Part shown: positions 25,374 through 25,829 of the stretch, one piece after another
Numbering within the stretch: position 1 is the first letter of the stretch
How the letters are laid out: every line of letters starts with the position of its first letter
NCBI GenBank assembly: GCA_964630925.1
Contig: CAZVZK010000146.1
Coordinates: 1-25,829, forward strand
Origin: RGDT01 sp964630925
GTDB taxonomy: Bacteria; Planctomycetota; Planctomycetia; Gemmatales; Gemmataceae
Length of the DNA: 25,829 nt
Reading direction: 5' to 3'
Position numbers and translations under genes: made by a program
Notes under the pieces: generated by a model
Told to the model about the DNA's origin: nothing
Seen by the model: only the letters and a program-made list of their open reading frames with translations
Databases searched by the model: none

Positions 25374-25382
25374 CGACGGGCT
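25374..25382. repeat. 9-bp target-site duplication, right copy
   Basis: CGACGGGCT immediately after the right inverted repeat, identical to 25223-25231. Confidence 0.9.
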
Positions 25383-25455
25383 CGCCGCCTCGCTCGATCA
25401 GGTCATGTACAATGAGATGAGGCCGCTGCTTGGCAGGCGGCCCTGGAGGCCTTGA
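25374..25455 (+). pseudogene. detached 3' end of the HEPN-like gene
   Basis: After the MITE, the frame shifted by one carries the missing C-terminus, reading DGLAASLDQVMYNEMR and ending at TGA 25453-25455. The overlap with the native part is the 9-bp duplication. It has no start or ribosome-binding site of its own and is probably not translated. Confidence 0.8.
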
Positions 25456-25470
25456 AACTGGAGCGCAGCC

Positions 25471-25686
25471 ATGCCACCCGAGCCCTTGTACAAGTTCAAA
25501 CCCGGTGACCGTGTCCGCATCCTCAATTCCGGCTACAGGCGCTGTAAGATCCTCGAGATCCGGGGGCCGCTCGGCCCCGGCGGCTCGATGATCTACAGCG
25601 TCATGTACAGGCGGCGTCCAAAGGGGCTCATCGAGGTGCGCGAGGATCAGCTCGAGCTGCTCCCGCCCAACAGCTCTGCGGAGTGA
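25471..25686 (+). CDS. small basic protein downstream of the HEPN-like gene (71 aa)
   Basis: A 71-residue protein with GGAG at 25460-25463, seven nt before ATG 25471. It begins 15 nt after the original HEPN-like stop, so the two were probably one transcription unit. The sequence (FKPGDRVRIL, YRRCKILEIRG, IYSVMYRR, IEVREDQLELL) looks like a short beta-barrel of SH3/KOW type. I do not recognise a named family. Its last codons (SSAE and TGA) are encoded by the start of the 105-bp repeat, so the repeat supplies the stop. It could be a partner or regulator of the HEPN-like protein, by gene position only. Confidence 0.7.
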   Translation: MPPEPLYKFKPGDRVRILNSGYRRCKILEIRGPLGPGGSMIYSVMYRRRPKGLIEVREDQLELLPPNSSAE

Positions 25687-25775
25687 GTGATTCTTCGCAC
25701 CATTGAACAGGGCGCAAGTCCTTGCGCCCCCGCTGCCTCCGGCCACCGGGCCGTGGCCCGGCGCCGGGGCCATTC
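25671..25775 (+). repeat. 105-bp dispersed repeat, full direct copy at right end
   Basis: Perfect reverse complement of 46-150. It starts CAGCTCTGCGGAGTGAG. It contains the dyad 25710-25729 (GGGCGCAAG, TC, CTTGCGCCC) and the dyad 25746-25761 (CCGGGCC, GT, GGCCCGG). It overlaps the stop of the small gene before it. Confidence 0.92.
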
Positions 25776-25829
25776 CAGCTCTGCGGAGTGAGTGATTCTT
25801 CGCACCGTTTAGCCGGGCGCAAGTCCTTG
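25776..25829 (+). repeat. second, truncated tandem copy of the 105-bp repeat
   Basis: These 54 bases match 25671-25724 with four mismatches, all between 25807 and 25814. The window ends inside this copy, so the tandem array continues beyond what is visible. The differences show it is a diverged copy, not an assembly duplicate. Confidence 0.9.

Overview
This GC-rich window most likely comes from a member of the Planctomycetota. The evidence is a PSCyt1/DUF1549/DUF1553 cytochrome-like protein, a secreted TIGR03067-type protein, a Tat-exported xylose-isomerase-like TIM barrel, oversized pseudopilins and an Rpn-type nuclease with EKGI tandem repeats. I infer the phylum from family content only; no rRNA gene is present.

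About 265-16732, all on the + strand, is one gene cluster for a type II secretion / type IV pilus-like machine. It encodes a GspE/PilB assembly ATPase, a PilT-type ATPase with a poly-Asp tail, a second GspE-type ATPase with a Pro/Ala/Lys-rich N-terminal extension, the GspF inner-membrane platform protein, five class III-signal pseudopilins (two GspG-like, then GspH-, GspI/PilV- and GspJ/PilW-like) and a 1462-residue GspK-like protein. Many genes abut or overlap, as expected for an operon. The secretin (GspD), the assembly proteins L/M or PilM/N/O and the prepilin peptidase are not in this window. A hairpin terminator follows the GspK-like gene.

About 16889-20904 (+) carries a membrane-anchored NlpC/P60- or CHAP-like protein, a Tat-exported sugar isomerase/epimerase-like TIM barrel translationally coupled to a YgfZ/GcvT-like folate-binding protein, and an Rpn-family nuclease. 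The Rpn coding region is broken by a 100-N assembly gap inside 12-nt tandem repeats. About 20914-24586 (-) carries the large planctomycete cytochrome/DUF1553 protein and a small secreted TIGR03067-like protein.

The right end (24738-25829, +) is the most dynamic part. A HEPN-like gene (R-x4-H motif) is interrupted near its 3' end by a 142-bp MITE-like element with perfect 25-bp terminal inverted repeats and a perfect 9-bp target duplication. Removing the element plus one duplication copy restores a 188-codon reading frame that ends 15 nt before a small 71-residue gene, so the two probably formed an operon. A 105-bp structured repeat follows. It occurs once in inverted orientation at the left end (46-150) and as one full and one partial tandem copy at the right end (25671-25829). 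These repeats probably explain why the assembly stops at or near both window ends.
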